DNA from: JAYQKL01 sp049889535
Lineage (GTDB): Bacteria; Pseudomonadota; Alphaproteobacteria; RS24
DNA: 64,000 nt
Assembly (NCBI GenBank): GCA_049889535.1
Contig: JBMHDF010000011.1
Span: forward strand, 62,001 to 126,000
Reading direction: 5' to 3'
In this document: piece by piece, positions 18,558-26,347 of the stretch
Layout: every line of letters starts with the position of its first letter
Position numbering within the stretch: position 1 is the stretch's first letter
Notes under the pieces: generated by a model
Databases searched by the model: none
Seen by the model: only the letters and a program-made list of their open reading frames with translations
Told to the model about the DNA's origin: nothing
Program-made: the position numbers and the translations under genes

Positions 18558-18590
18558 CTGTTCACAGTTTTTTGATTTGCAAGTGAACAG
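18558..18590. repeat. Inverted repeat between mnmA and the ctrA-like gene
   Basis: CTGTTCAC (18558-18565) and GTGAACAG (18583-18590) are perfect 8-bp inverted copies separated by 17 nt. The pair lies in the divergent promoter region, 53 nt upstream of the ctrA-like ATG. Half-site spacing of about 25 bp centre to centre would suit a dimeric regulator; no T-run follows on either strand, so it is not an ordinary terminator. Confidence 0.5.
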
Positions 18591-18643
18591 CCCTGCACAT
18601 GAGATAGACCCGTAAAGCTATTTGGTCAATAGATGAGGACAAA

Positions 18644-19321
18644 ATGCGTATTTTAGTAATTGAAGATGATCCGGTTTTAGCAAATTGCGTCACAGAGATT
18701 TTAGCGGTAAATGGCCATGAATCCGAGCTGGCACAAACCTGCGAGGATGGCATTTATCTTGCCGAAACCGGCGTTTATCAACTCATAATCTTAGATTTAG
18801 GATTGCCCGACATGAAAGGGGTTGAGGTGATTAAAGAAATCCGTAATCACCAGCAAAATATTCCAATTCTTATTTTATCGGGGCAAGTTCAGCTGGAAAA
18901 TAAAATCGAAAGCCTCAATAAAGGGGCTGATGATTATATGATTAAGCCCTTTCACCGAGATGAATTAATCGCCCGAATTTATGCGCTGGTGCGGCGCGCT
19001 GAGGGGCTTGAAAGCCACTGCTTACAATATGGACAGCTCAAAATTGACCTCACCCATGCGCAAGTATATGGCCCAAATGGTCTTGTCTCGCTCACGGACA
19101 AAGAATATCGGTTGTTTGAAATTTTGTGCCGGCGAAAAGGCAATCCAGTCACGAAAGAAGCAATTTTGGATAATTTATATGGTGGCATGGATGAGCCAGA
19201 TGCAAAAATTATTGATGTGTTTGTTTGTAATTTACGCAAAAAACTGGCCGCTGCCAATCAAGGAGAAGATTGCATACGCACAATCTGGGGGCGCGGCTAT
19301 GCCTTGAAAGACAAGCTATAA
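18644..19321 (+). CDS. ctrA: CtrA-like OmpR-family response regulator
   Basis: The 225-residue protein has a receiver domain with phospho-acceptor Asp51 (IILDLGLPDMKG) and conserved Lys in MIKPFHRDELIARI, and a winged-helix DNA-binding domain with LTDKEYRLFEIL, LYGGMDEPDAKIIDVFVC and IWGRGYAL. The LYGGMDEP and KIIDVF motifs are diagnostic of CtrA, the cell-cycle master regulator of Alphaproteobacteria, and position 51 agrees with Caulobacter. The receiver domain is rather divergent, so a CtrA paralogue cannot be excluded without a tree. No kinase or ChpT gene is adjacent. Upstream lies an 8-bp inverted repeat. Confidence 0.85.
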   Translation: MRILVIEDDPVLANCVTEILAVNGHESELAQTCEDGIYLAETGVYQLIILDLGLPDMKGVEVIKEIRNHQQNIPILILSGQVQLENKIESLNKGADDYMIKPFHRDELIARIYALVRRAEGLESHCLQYGQLKIDLTHAQVYGPNGLVSLTDKEYRLFEILCRRKGNPVTKEAILDNLYGGMDEPDAKIIDVFVCNLRKKLAAANQGEDCIRTIWGRGYALKDKL

Positions 19322-19394
19322 ACAGCCTTGATAATTGAAGCAAATATGCAAAACTGTTAGGACTGCAAGATAAAAATATTGAAAGATGCACCCT

Positions 19395-20204
19395 ATGTCC
19401 GGTTTTGATTATACTGCCCCAGCGAATATGCACCTGCTCTGTAGTCTTGCGATTCAGGCGGGTATCAACACCATGCGTCATTATGAAAAAGGGGTTCAAA
19501 TTCAAACCAAAGCCGATGACAGCCCGGTGACACTGGCGGATCAAGAAGGCGAAGTGATAATCACACAAGGCATTCATGCCGCGCACCCCAATGTACAAAT
19601 CATTGGTGAGGAAACTTTCGACCCGAATAAGGTTCAGCAATTAGACAAGATGTTTTTTCTGCTCGACCCGCTCGATGGCACAAAAGAATTCATCAATAAA
19701 AAAACCGATTTCACCGTTAATATTGGCCTGATTGAAAACAACCAGCCAGTTGCAGGTGTTGTTTATGCGCCAGCCAAACAAAAGCTTTTTTTCACACTGG
19801 CTGACGCGGCATATCAAATTGACTTAGCGCCAACAAAAGCAGCCCTTGAGGGGTTTGACATTACAAAAGCCCAGCTCATAACCACCCGCGCGCCCAACGA
19901 CGCGACGGGCTTAACTGTCGTCGCCAGCCGCTCTCATCGCACTGCCGAAACAGATGATTTTTTAAAAACAATAAAAGTGAAAGAGCTTATTTCCGCAGGC
20001 TCATCTTTGAAATTTTGTTTAGTAGCGGCAGGTGAGGCTGACCTCTACCCACGATTTGGCCGCACAATGGAATGGGATACAGCCGCCGCCGATGCTGTGT
20101 TGCGCCGTGCAGGCGGCATTGTTGAAAATGAGGATGGCGCTCCCCTCACCTATGGCAAGATAGAACGCGGGCTAGATAATCCGTTTTTCATCGCCCGAGG
20201 CTAG
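19395..20204 (+). CDS. cysQ: 3'(2'),5'-bisphosphate nucleotidase CysQ
   Basis: CysQ removes the 3'-phosphate from PAP (3'-phosphoadenosine 5'-phosphate), a by-product of sulfate assimilation and sulfotransfer. The roughly 269-residue protein belongs to the lithium-sensitive inositol-monophosphatase-like family; metal-binding motifs are IIGEETF, LLDPLDGTKEFI and WDTAAADAV. I preferred the ATG at 19395 because the ATG at 19386 touches the only purine-rich ribosome site (GAAAG). It follows the ctrA-like gene after 73 nt on the same strand. No other sulfur-assimilation gene is nearby. Confidence 0.92.
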   Translation: MSGFDYTAPANMHLLCSLAIQAGINTMRHYEKGVQIQTKADDSPVTLADQEGEVIITQGIHAAHPNVQIIGEETFDPNKVQQLDKMFFLLDPLDGTKEFINKKTDFTVNIGLIENNQPVAGVVYAPAKQKLFFTLADAAYQIDLAPTKAALEGFDITKAQLITTRAPNDATGLTVVASRSHRTAETDDFLKTIKVKELISAGSSLKFCLVAAGEADLYPRFGRTMEWDTAAADAVLRRAGGIVENEDGAPLTYGKIERGLDNPFFIARG

Positions 20205-20368
20205 ATAGAAATATCCTTTAACCGATTGATTTATATCATTTTATCTTAAATTATCTGCCCCGCAAATTTGCAGCATAAGACTCCCCTGCCAGTAAATGGT
20301 AAAATAAAAGACGAATCAGCCAATCATAATAAGGCGCACTGCTGAAAAAAATGCTGTGGGAGAACACT

Positions 20369-20986
20369 ATGTTTAGCGACGTTAAAGAAAGTAAATCATT
20401 ATTCACTAGCCTCTGGCTTTATTTTTTGAGCGTTGCCGGGCTGCTCGCGCTTTTATTCGTGTTACTGATTACCCCTGCCCGCGCGCAATCCGCGCCACAA
20501 ATTCAAAACTTCACGGAAAACGAAGTCATTAAAATCATCGCGAATTATTTTCAAATGTCGTCTGAATCTGTTGCCGAAGTCGTCAATGCCGTGTTTGACG
20601 AACAAGGCGAACCCAATGCCTATATTAAGGGTGAGGAGGCCAGCGGCGCGTTTGGGATTGGTCTGCGCTTTGGACGCGGTGAAATTGTCACTCGTAGCGG
20701 TGAAAGCCGCCCTATTTATTGGCGCGGCCCTTCACTTGGCATTGATGCGGGTGGTGATGCCAGTAAAACTTTTACATTGGTTTATAACCTCAACTCAATT
20801 GACGATATTTATCAACGCTTTCCAGGTGTCGAGGGGTCAGCCTATTTCATCGCTGGCATTGCAGTTAATTTCCAAAAACGTGGCGAGATAACCCTCGCCC
20901 CAATGCGCACAGGCGTTGGCGTGCGCGCGGGTGCCAGCATTGGCTATATTCGTTTTTCTGAAGATGAAAAGTTCTGGAAGTTTTAA
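20369..20986 (+). CDS. eipA: DUF1134 envelope protein, EipA-like
   Basis: The 205-residue protein has an N-terminal membrane anchor or signal peptide ending near ARAQ and a compact DUF1134 domain with the hallmarks GIDAGGDASKTFTLVYNL, RFPGVEGSAYFIAG and GVGVRAGASIGYIRF. DUF1134 members are nearly confined to Alphaproteobacteria; the Brucella homologue EipA supports cell-envelope integrity. The GGGAG site 6 nt before the ATG at 20369 decides the start over an upstream ATG at 20351. The gene ends inside the last codons of the convergent DUF6476 gene (4-nt overlap). Confidence 0.87.
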   Translation: MFSDVKESKSLFTSLWLYFLSVAGLLALLFVLLITPARAQSAPQIQNFTENEVIKIIANYFQMSSESVAEVVNAVFDEQGEPNAYIKGEEASGAFGIGLRFGRGEIVTRSGESRPIYWRGPSLGIDAGGDASKTFTLVYNLNSIDDIYQRFPGVEGSAYFIAGIAVNFQKRGEITLAPMRTGVGVRAGASIGYIRFSEDEKFWKF

Positions 20987-21366
20987 TCCTGCTCTATAGC
21001 AATTTTAATCCGCCCCAGTTCAATACCTTTGCGCACATCATAAATCATAAGGCTTTCACCATCAGGGCCTGATAATTGGATCACCAGCTTATCGGCAGTG
21101 GTCTGCGTGGAAATAATGCGTGTCCCAGCTGGTACAAGGCTTTCAACAACCCCAAATCCTTTTTTCACGCGACTTTCTGGCACGGCGTCGGGATTATTGA
21201 GCCGCTTAATAATCGTGCCAACCACAACCGCCAAACCAACGAGCAGCAATACCCCCAACACAATGACAACCGTAAGCAGGGCTTTGACGCGGCGCGCAGA
21301 AGGTTGGGGTATTTGATTTATATCTGACACTTCCGCTTGCGGGTTAATTTGTGTATCTTGCGTCAT
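20983..21366 (-). CDS. DUF6476-like single-pass membrane protein
   Basis: The 127-residue protein has a polar N-terminus, one membrane helix (about 30-52, LLTVVIVLGVLLLVGLAVVV) and a small outer domain with beta-strand-like SLVPAGTRIISTQTT and LVIQLSGPDGESLMIYD. Short proteins of this kind sit divergent from rluD in many Alphaproteobacteria; the function is unknown. Its ATG overlaps the rluD ATG on the opposite strand within a shared CATG, and its 3' end overlaps eipA, so it has no intergenic space at either end. Confidence 0.75.
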   Translation of the reverse strand: MTQDTQINPQAEVSDINQIPQPSARRVKALLTVVIVLGVLLLVGLAVVVGTIIKRLNNPDAVPESRVKKGFGVVESLVPAGTRIISTQTTADKLVIQLSGPDGESLMIYDVRKGIELGRIKIAIEQD

Positions 21367-22372
21367 GGCTAGAAACTCCGAATTAAATTTTTATGTCGCA
21401 CCAGACCAAAATGGTAACCGGCTCGACAAAGTGATTGCCGAGCGACAAGATGGCCTAAGCCGAGCTCGAATTCAAGACCTTATCAAGCAAGGCGAGGTGA
21501 GACTTTTGCGCGCCAATCAGGAATTTAAAATAGAGGACCCTTCTTATCGGGTCAAACATGATGATGAAATCATTGTCACCCTCCCCCCTTTAAAAGATGT
21601 CGCGATTACGCCTGAAAACATCCCGCTTGATATTCTTTACGAAGATGATGCGCTGATTGTGATTAATAAACCCGCCGGCATGGTTGTGCATCCCGCACCA
21701 GGACATAGTGGTGGCACATTGGTCAATGCCTTAATGGCACATTGTGGGAAAAGCTTATCAGGCATTGGCGGGGAAAGACGTCCAGGCATTGTGCATCGTC
21801 TTGATAAAGACACGAGCGGGGTGATGGTGGCTTGCAAACATGATAAAGCGCATCACTATATTGCCGAGCAATTTGCCTCGCATGGTAAAGATGGGCGCCT
21901 ACAACGCCGTTATCAATGTTTTGTCTGGAGCAGCCCCGTTCCCGCAGCAGGGCGTATTGAGGCCGCTTTGGCGCGCCACAGCCAGCATCGCACGAAAATC
22001 CAGGTCTCGCAAAGCCCGCAAGCGCGGTTTGCGGCAACACAATATAAAGTGCTGCAAAAATGGGGTACGCCATCCATTATCTCGCTTTTGGAATGCACGC
22101 TTGAGACGGGGCGCACGCATCAAATCAGAGTGCATATGGCGCATTTAGGCCATCCGGTTGTCGGTGACAGGCTTTATGGTAGCAGCCAGCTCACGCGGGT
22201 GAACACGCTACCCGCGACGGTCAAAACCAGCGCGGAAAATCTCAACCGTCAAGCTTTACATGCCGCGCATTTGGGCTTTGAACACCCTGACACAAAAATC
22301 CAAATGTCGTTTGATGCCCCCCTACCCGAAGATATGGCAGATTTAAAAAGAGCCTTAGAAAAGCATTTATAG
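21365..22372 (+). CDS. rluD: Ribosomal large subunit pseudouridine synthase (RluD type)
   Basis: The 335-residue protein has an N-terminal S4 RNA-binding domain (about 16-75, RLDKVIAERQDGLSRARIQD) and an RluA-family catalytic domain with the active-site Asp147 in HRLDKDTSG and the C-terminal ETGRTHQIRVHMAHLGHPVVG motif. This layout fits RluD, which modifies helix 69 of 23S rRNA (U1911, U1915 and U1917 in E. coli), and its location before rpoH is common in Alphaproteobacteria. The start overlaps the divergent DUF6476 start, so promoter and ribosome site must lie inside that gene. Confidence 0.92.
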   Translation: MARNSELNFYVAPDQNGNRLDKVIAERQDGLSRARIQDLIKQGEVRLLRANQEFKIEDPSYRVKHDDEIIVTLPPLKDVAITPENIPLDILYEDDALIVINKPAGMVVHPAPGHSGGTLVNALMAHCGKSLSGIGGERRPGIVHRLDKDTSGVMVACKHDKAHHYIAEQFASHGKDGRLQRRYQCFVWSSPVPAAGRIEAALARHSQHRTKIQVSQSPQARFAATQYKVLQKWGTPSIISLLECTLETGRTHQIRVHMAHLGHPVVGDRLYGSSQLTRVNTLPATVKTSAENLNRQALHAAHLGFEHPDTKIQMSFDAPLPEDMADLKRALEKHL

Positions 22373-22451
22373 CCGTAAACACCTTTACATCCGCCCGCCC
22401 AGCCCCCATATAAAAAGAAAGCAATTTGATGGCAGTTGGATACAAGTAAAT

Positions 22452-23462
22452 ATGACTGATAAAAAACCAACCAAAATAAGCGCGAGCCAGCCGACAGGTC
22501 AGCCGACAGGCAAGTCGACCAGCATGTCAACCAGCCTGACGACCAGCTTGTCGCCAGATGGCAGCCTGTCGCGCTATTTACAAGAAATCAGAAAATTTCC
22601 GATGCTGGAAGCGCAACAAGAATATCAACTTGCCAAAAAATACCAGGAGCAAGAAGACACTGAAGCCGCACATATGTTGGTGACCAGCCATTTGCGTTTG
22701 GTCGCTAAAATTGCTACCGGATATCGCGGTTATGGACTCCCGCTTGGCGAGGTCATTTCTGAGGGCAATATTGGTCTGATGCAGGCAGTTAAAAAGTTTG
22801 ACCCTGATAAAGGCTTCCGTTTGGCCACTTATGCCATGTGGTGGATACGCGCTTCTATTCAAGAATATATTTTGCGCAGCTGGTCGCTGGTCAAAATTGG
22901 CACCACCGCCGCACAGAAAAAGCTTTTTTTCAACCTCCGCCGCCTGAAAAACGAAGTTAAAGACATTGATAGTGGGCATTTAAAACCCGACGAGGTGAAA
23001 ACCATTTCCGAAACGCTAAATGTCAGCGAAGATGATGTGCGAATGATGGAGGGGCGTATGTCAGGCGGCGACAGCTCGCTCAACACACCCATGCGCCATG
23101 AGGGCGAAGAGGGCAGCGAGTGGCAAGACTGGATTGCTGATGAGAGTGAAACCCAAGAAACCACTCTGGCAGAAAGCAGCGAATATCAGGCACGGCGTGA
23201 GATTTTACTACAGGCTATGTCGGTGTTAAATGAACGCGAAGCGGCGATTTTGACCGAGCGCCGCCTCACTGAGCCGCCTGCGACTTTGGAAGAATTAAGC
23301 CAAAAGCATAAGGTTAGCCGCGAACGTATTCGCCAGATTGAAGCCCGCGCTTTTGAAAAACTGCAAGAAGCCATGACCGATAAAGCCAGTGAAACCGGCT
23401 TGCTGGAAGCCAGCCCAGAAAATACCTCCCCCATTATCGACGGCACAGCTGTAAAACATTAA
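22452..23462 (+). CDS. rpoH: RNA polymerase sigma-32 (heat-shock sigma factor)
   Basis: RpoH directs RNA polymerase to heat-shock promoters. The 336-residue protein has sigma region 2 (HLRLVAKIATGYRGYGLP, GNIGLMQAVKKFDP, YAMWWIRASIQEYI), the RpoH box QKKLFFNLRRLK and region 4 with VSRERIRQIEARAFEKL. Normal homologues begin just before LSRYLQEIRKFPML; here about 35 extra residues built from four-residue Ser/Thr/Gly/Pro units precede it, encoded by a 12-bp tandem repeat. The ATG used has only a weak ribosome site, so the real start could lie later, but no other good ATG precedes the conserved region. Confidence 0.93.
   Translation: MTDKKPTKISASQPTGQPTGKSTSMSTSLTTSLSPDGSLSRYLQEIRKFPMLEAQQEYQLAKKYQEQEDTEAAHMLVTSHLRLVAKIATGYRGYGLPLGEVISEGNIGLMQAVKKFDPDKGFRLATYAMWWIRASIQEYILRSWSLVKIGTTAAQKKLFFNLRRLKNEVKDIDSGHLKPDEVKTISETLNVSEDDVRMMEGRMSGGDSSLNTPMRHEGEEGSEWQDWIADESETQETTLAESSEYQARREILLQAMSVLNEREAAILTERRLTEPPATLEELSQKHKVSRERIRQIEARAFEKLQEAMTDKASETGLLEASPENTSPIIDGTAVKH
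22487..22559 (+). repeat. 12-bp tandem repeat inside the 5' end of rpoH
   Basis: CAGCCGACAGG occurs twice with a 12-bp period (22488-22498 and 22500-22510), and degenerate 12-bp copies of GTCGACCAGCAT follow (GTCAACCAGCCT, GACGACCAGCTT). Being a multiple of three, the repeat stays in frame and encodes units such as SQPT, GQPT, GKST, SMST and SLTT. Confidence 0.75.
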
Positions 23463-23550
23463 GTGGTTATTAAGCTCAACCCGCCACCCACTTGACATGG
23501 GGTTGGTTTATGGCACTGTTATAAAAAAACAAAAATGAAAAGAGGGTGCC

Positions 23551-24990
23551 ATGTCCTTAACTTTATATTTGATAGCTGGTTATCTTTTAATCCTTCCCCT
23601 GATTGGGCTTTGGGCTTTCAAACAATCAAAAGGTGAAAATTTAAATGATTATTTTTTAGCTGGCGGCTCAGTGGGTACCATTGCTTTGGTGTTCACGCTC
23701 TATGCGACGCAATATAGCGGCAACACGCTATTTGGGTTCGCTGGTAATGCCTATCGCAATGGCCTGATAGCGCTGTTTAGCGTGGTCGGCATGTCAAGCG
23801 TGGTTGTGTTTTTCGCCCTTTATGCGCGCAAATTATACCCACAAGCCAAGACACAAAAATTCATCACCATCACTGATTACTTAAAACACCGCTACCAGCA
23901 TGAGGGCCTCGCACAACTGGTCAATCTGGTTTTGGTGATTGGCTTGTTTATGTATATTTTGACCAATTTTAAAGCTATTGGCCTGTTGGTCTCCCAACTC
24001 TCCAATGGTCAAGTCTCCTTATTACAAGCTGTTATGCTCATGGCGCTTTTCATGGCGATATATGAAAGTCTGGGTGGCATGCGCGGGGTTATTCTTACTG
24101 ACATCATTCAAGGCAGCTTGCTTTTTATTGGCATCACAACTGTTTTTCTTGTCACCCTGCATTATTTTGACGGCCTCCCTGCTTTGCTTTCTGCTATTTC
24201 GACAGAGACCAGCTCACCAGGTCAGCAGCTTAACAGTGCAGATTGGCGGCGGGGCATATCGATAATTGTTTTATTTGGTCTCGCAATCAGCCTGTACCCC
24301 CATGCTGTGCAGCGCGTATATGCTGCAAAAAATTGGCCAAGCTTGCGCAATTCCATGTTGGTGATGTTTTTGTTACCTCTTATCACCACATTACCCATTA
24401 TTCTTATATCATTAGCCGCGCGCCTAACATTACCTGAGATTGAGGCTACGCAAACCGATCAAATTGTGCCTTTATATCTCGCACAATTATCTGCGCATTA
24501 CCCTTATATTGATTGGCTGATTGCATTATTTATGGCCGCTGGCATGGCGGCAATTATGTCGACAATTGACTCGGCTTTGCTGTCAGCTAATTCGGCGATT
24601 ACGCAAGATGTGCTGCATGCCCATATACCAAGCATAAGCGAAAAACAATTGACCATTATCGGGCGAGTTCTGACTTGGGTTTTACTTTTCTTATCTGCCT
24701 ATTTTGCAGCAAATCTTCCGCAAAATATCTGGTCGCTCATGATTGTAAAACTTGAAATCATGGCGCAGGCCATGCCCGCAGTGATTTTGGGGCTTTACCT
24801 GCCCCGCCTGCGGGCCATGCCTGTGTTGATGGGGCTCATTGTCGGGCTGGTCGTGACATTGGTTCTCAGATTTGGCGACACTGGCCTACCGCTTTATAAT
24901 ATCCATGCTGGCTTATGGGGCGTCGGCACGAATTTGCTTACCCTTGCCATTGTAAGCGGGCTGACAAGAGAAAAACCTATTCACGCATAA
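23551..24990 (+). CDS. Sodium/solute symporter (SSS family)
   Basis: The 479-residue inner-membrane protein has about 13 hydrophobic segments and SSS landmarks: GENLNDYFLAGGSVGTIAL, LYATQYSGNTLFGFAGNAYR and YESLGGMRGVILTDIIQG, resembling the PutP/PanF branch rather than SGLT. Substrate candidates include amino acids, pantothenate or other organic acids; nothing nearby decides. GAGGGTG lies just before the ATG. A TTGACA box lies at about 23494, and a TTAA-N7-TTAA sequence like a CtrA site lies 78 nt upstream. It is convergent with purA. Confidence 0.85.
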   Translation: MSLTLYLIAGYLLILPLIGLWAFKQSKGENLNDYFLAGGSVGTIALVFTLYATQYSGNTLFGFAGNAYRNGLIALFSVVGMSSVVVFFALYARKLYPQAKTQKFITITDYLKHRYQHEGLAQLVNLVLVIGLFMYILTNFKAIGLLVSQLSNGQVSLLQAVMLMALFMAIYESLGGMRGVILTDIIQGSLLFIGITTVFLVTLHYFDGLPALLSAISTETSSPGQQLNSADWRRGISIIVLFGLAISLYPHAVQRVYAAKNWPSLRNSMLVMFLLPLITTLPIILISLAARLTLPEIEATQTDQIVPLYLAQLSAHYPYIDWLIALFMAAGMAAIMSTIDSALLSANSAITQDVLHAHIPSISEKQLTIIGRVLTWVLLFLSAYFAANLPQNIWSLMIVKLEIMAQAMPAVILGLYLPRLRAMPVLMGLIVGLVVTLVLRFGDTGLPLYNIHAGLWGVGTNLLTLAIVSGLTREKPIHA

Positions 24991-25007
24991 ACTATTTAAA
25001 AATAGAA

Positions 25008-26303
25008 TTAGTCCTCAAACGGGTCTTTAACGAGTATCGTATCATCCCGCTCAGGGCTGGTGGACAGCAGCGTGACGGGCGCGCCAATCAGCTCTTCAAT
25101 ATAGCGCACATAGCGCACCGCATTGGCAGGAAGTTCACTCCAGCTGCGCGCCCCATAGCTAGTTTCTGTCCAGCCCTCTAAGGTTTCATATACAGGTTCA
25201 ATGCGCGCCTGCGCCGCCGCATCTGCTGGTAGGTAACTCATATCCTCACCATCAAGCTTATAGCCAACACAGATTTTAATTTCTTCAAAACCGTCCAGCA
25301 CATCAAGCTTGGTTAGCGCAATACCATCAATACCACCTGTTTCCACCGCTTGGCGCACAAGTACAGCATCAAACCAACCACAGCGGCGCTTACGCCCAGT
25401 TACTGTGCCAAATTCATGGCCACGCTCACCGAGTTTTTGCCCAATATCATTTTCCTGCTCTGTCGGAAATGGCCCTTCCCCAACGCGCGTCGTATAGGCT
25501 TTGGTGATACCCAAAACATGGTTCAGCGCAGATGGCCCAATCCCAGAGCCAATCGCGGCTTGTCCGGCAATGGTGTTGGAAGAGGTGACAAATGGATAAG
25601 TGCCGTGGTCAATATCCAACAAGGTGCCTTGCGCGCCTTCAAACAAAATGCGCTGGCCTTGACGCTTGGCGTCATTCAACAATTTCCAAACAGGTTCGGC
25701 AAAAGCGGTGAGTTGCGGGGCAATGGCTTCAAGCTTTTCAATCAAGGGCGCGGCGGCGAATTCATCTTGCCCAAATCCGCGCCGTAAGGCGTTGTGATGG
25801 GTCAAGAGTTTATCAATTTTAGCGGGCAATGTTTCTAAATCCGCCAAATCCCGGAAACGAATGGCGCGCCGACCCACTTTATCTTCATAAGCCGGACCAA
25901 TACCGCGCTTTGTCGTGCCAATTTTATCCGCCTCAGACGCAGCCTGCTCTCGCGCGGCGTCAAGCTCTTGATGCACTGGCAAAATTAAAATCGCATTTTC
26001 AGCAATCCTTAAATTTTCAGGCGTCACAGACACACCTTGCGAACTTAATTGCTCAATTTCAGCCAACAGCGCCCAAGGGTCAATCACCACCCCATTGCCG
26101 ATGACCGATAATTTTCCTTTGCGTACAATACCTGAGGGTAAAAGAGAAAGCTTAAACACTTCCCCATCAATGACCAATGTATGGCCAGCATTATGCCCGC
26201 CTTGAAACCGCGCCACAATATCGGCACGCTCCGACAACCAATCAACGATTTTGCCTTTTCCCTCGTCGCCCCATTGCGAGCCGACAACGACAACATTAGC
26301 CAT
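25008..26303 (-). CDS. purA: Adenylosuccinate synthetase
   Basis: PurA joins IMP and aspartate with GTP to form adenylosuccinate, the first step from IMP to AMP. The 431-residue length is typical. Motifs are GSQWGDEGKGKIVDWL at the N-terminus (GTP loop and catalytic Asp), FQGGHNAGHTLV, GTTKRGIGPAYEDK and the C-terminal LPANAVRYVRYIEEL region. It lies 44 nt downstream of serA on the same strand, a common alphaproteobacterial arrangement (serC-serA-purA), so it may be read from the serC promoter. Confidence 0.97.
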   Translation of the reverse strand: MANVVVVGSQWGDEGKGKIVDWLSERADIVARFQGGHNAGHTLVIDGEVFKLSLLPSGIVRKGKLSVIGNGVVIDPWALLAEIEQLSSQGVSVTPENLRIAENAILILPVHQELDAAREQAASEADKIGTTKRGIGPAYEDKVGRRAIRFRDLADLETLPAKIDKLLTHHNALRRGFGQDEFAAAPLIEKLEAIAPQLTAFAEPVWKLLNDAKRQGQRILFEGAQGTLLDIDHGTYPFVTSSNTIAGQAAIGSGIGPSALNHVLGITKAYTTRVGEGPFPTEQENDIGQKLGERGHEFGTVTGRKRRCGWFDAVLVRQAVETGGIDGIALTKLDVLDGFEEIKICVGYKLDGEDMSYLPADAAAQARIEPVYETLEGWTETSYGARSWSELPANAVRYVRYIEELIGAPVTLLSTSPERDDTILVKDPFED

Positions 26304-26347
26304 AGCGATTCCCTTTCATATCCGTCAGGACTATAAGGGTTTACAGC

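Noticed and set aside
20205..20368. Possible small gene between cysQ and eipA
   Set aside because: The stretch is AT-rich with frequent stops in all frames and shows no repeat or hairpin.
24993..25006. CTATTTAAAAATAG palindrome between the second symporter and purA, considered as a bidirectional terminator
   Set aside because: It is all A/T in the stem core, has a loop of two bases and no strong GC stem; termination strength would be negligible.
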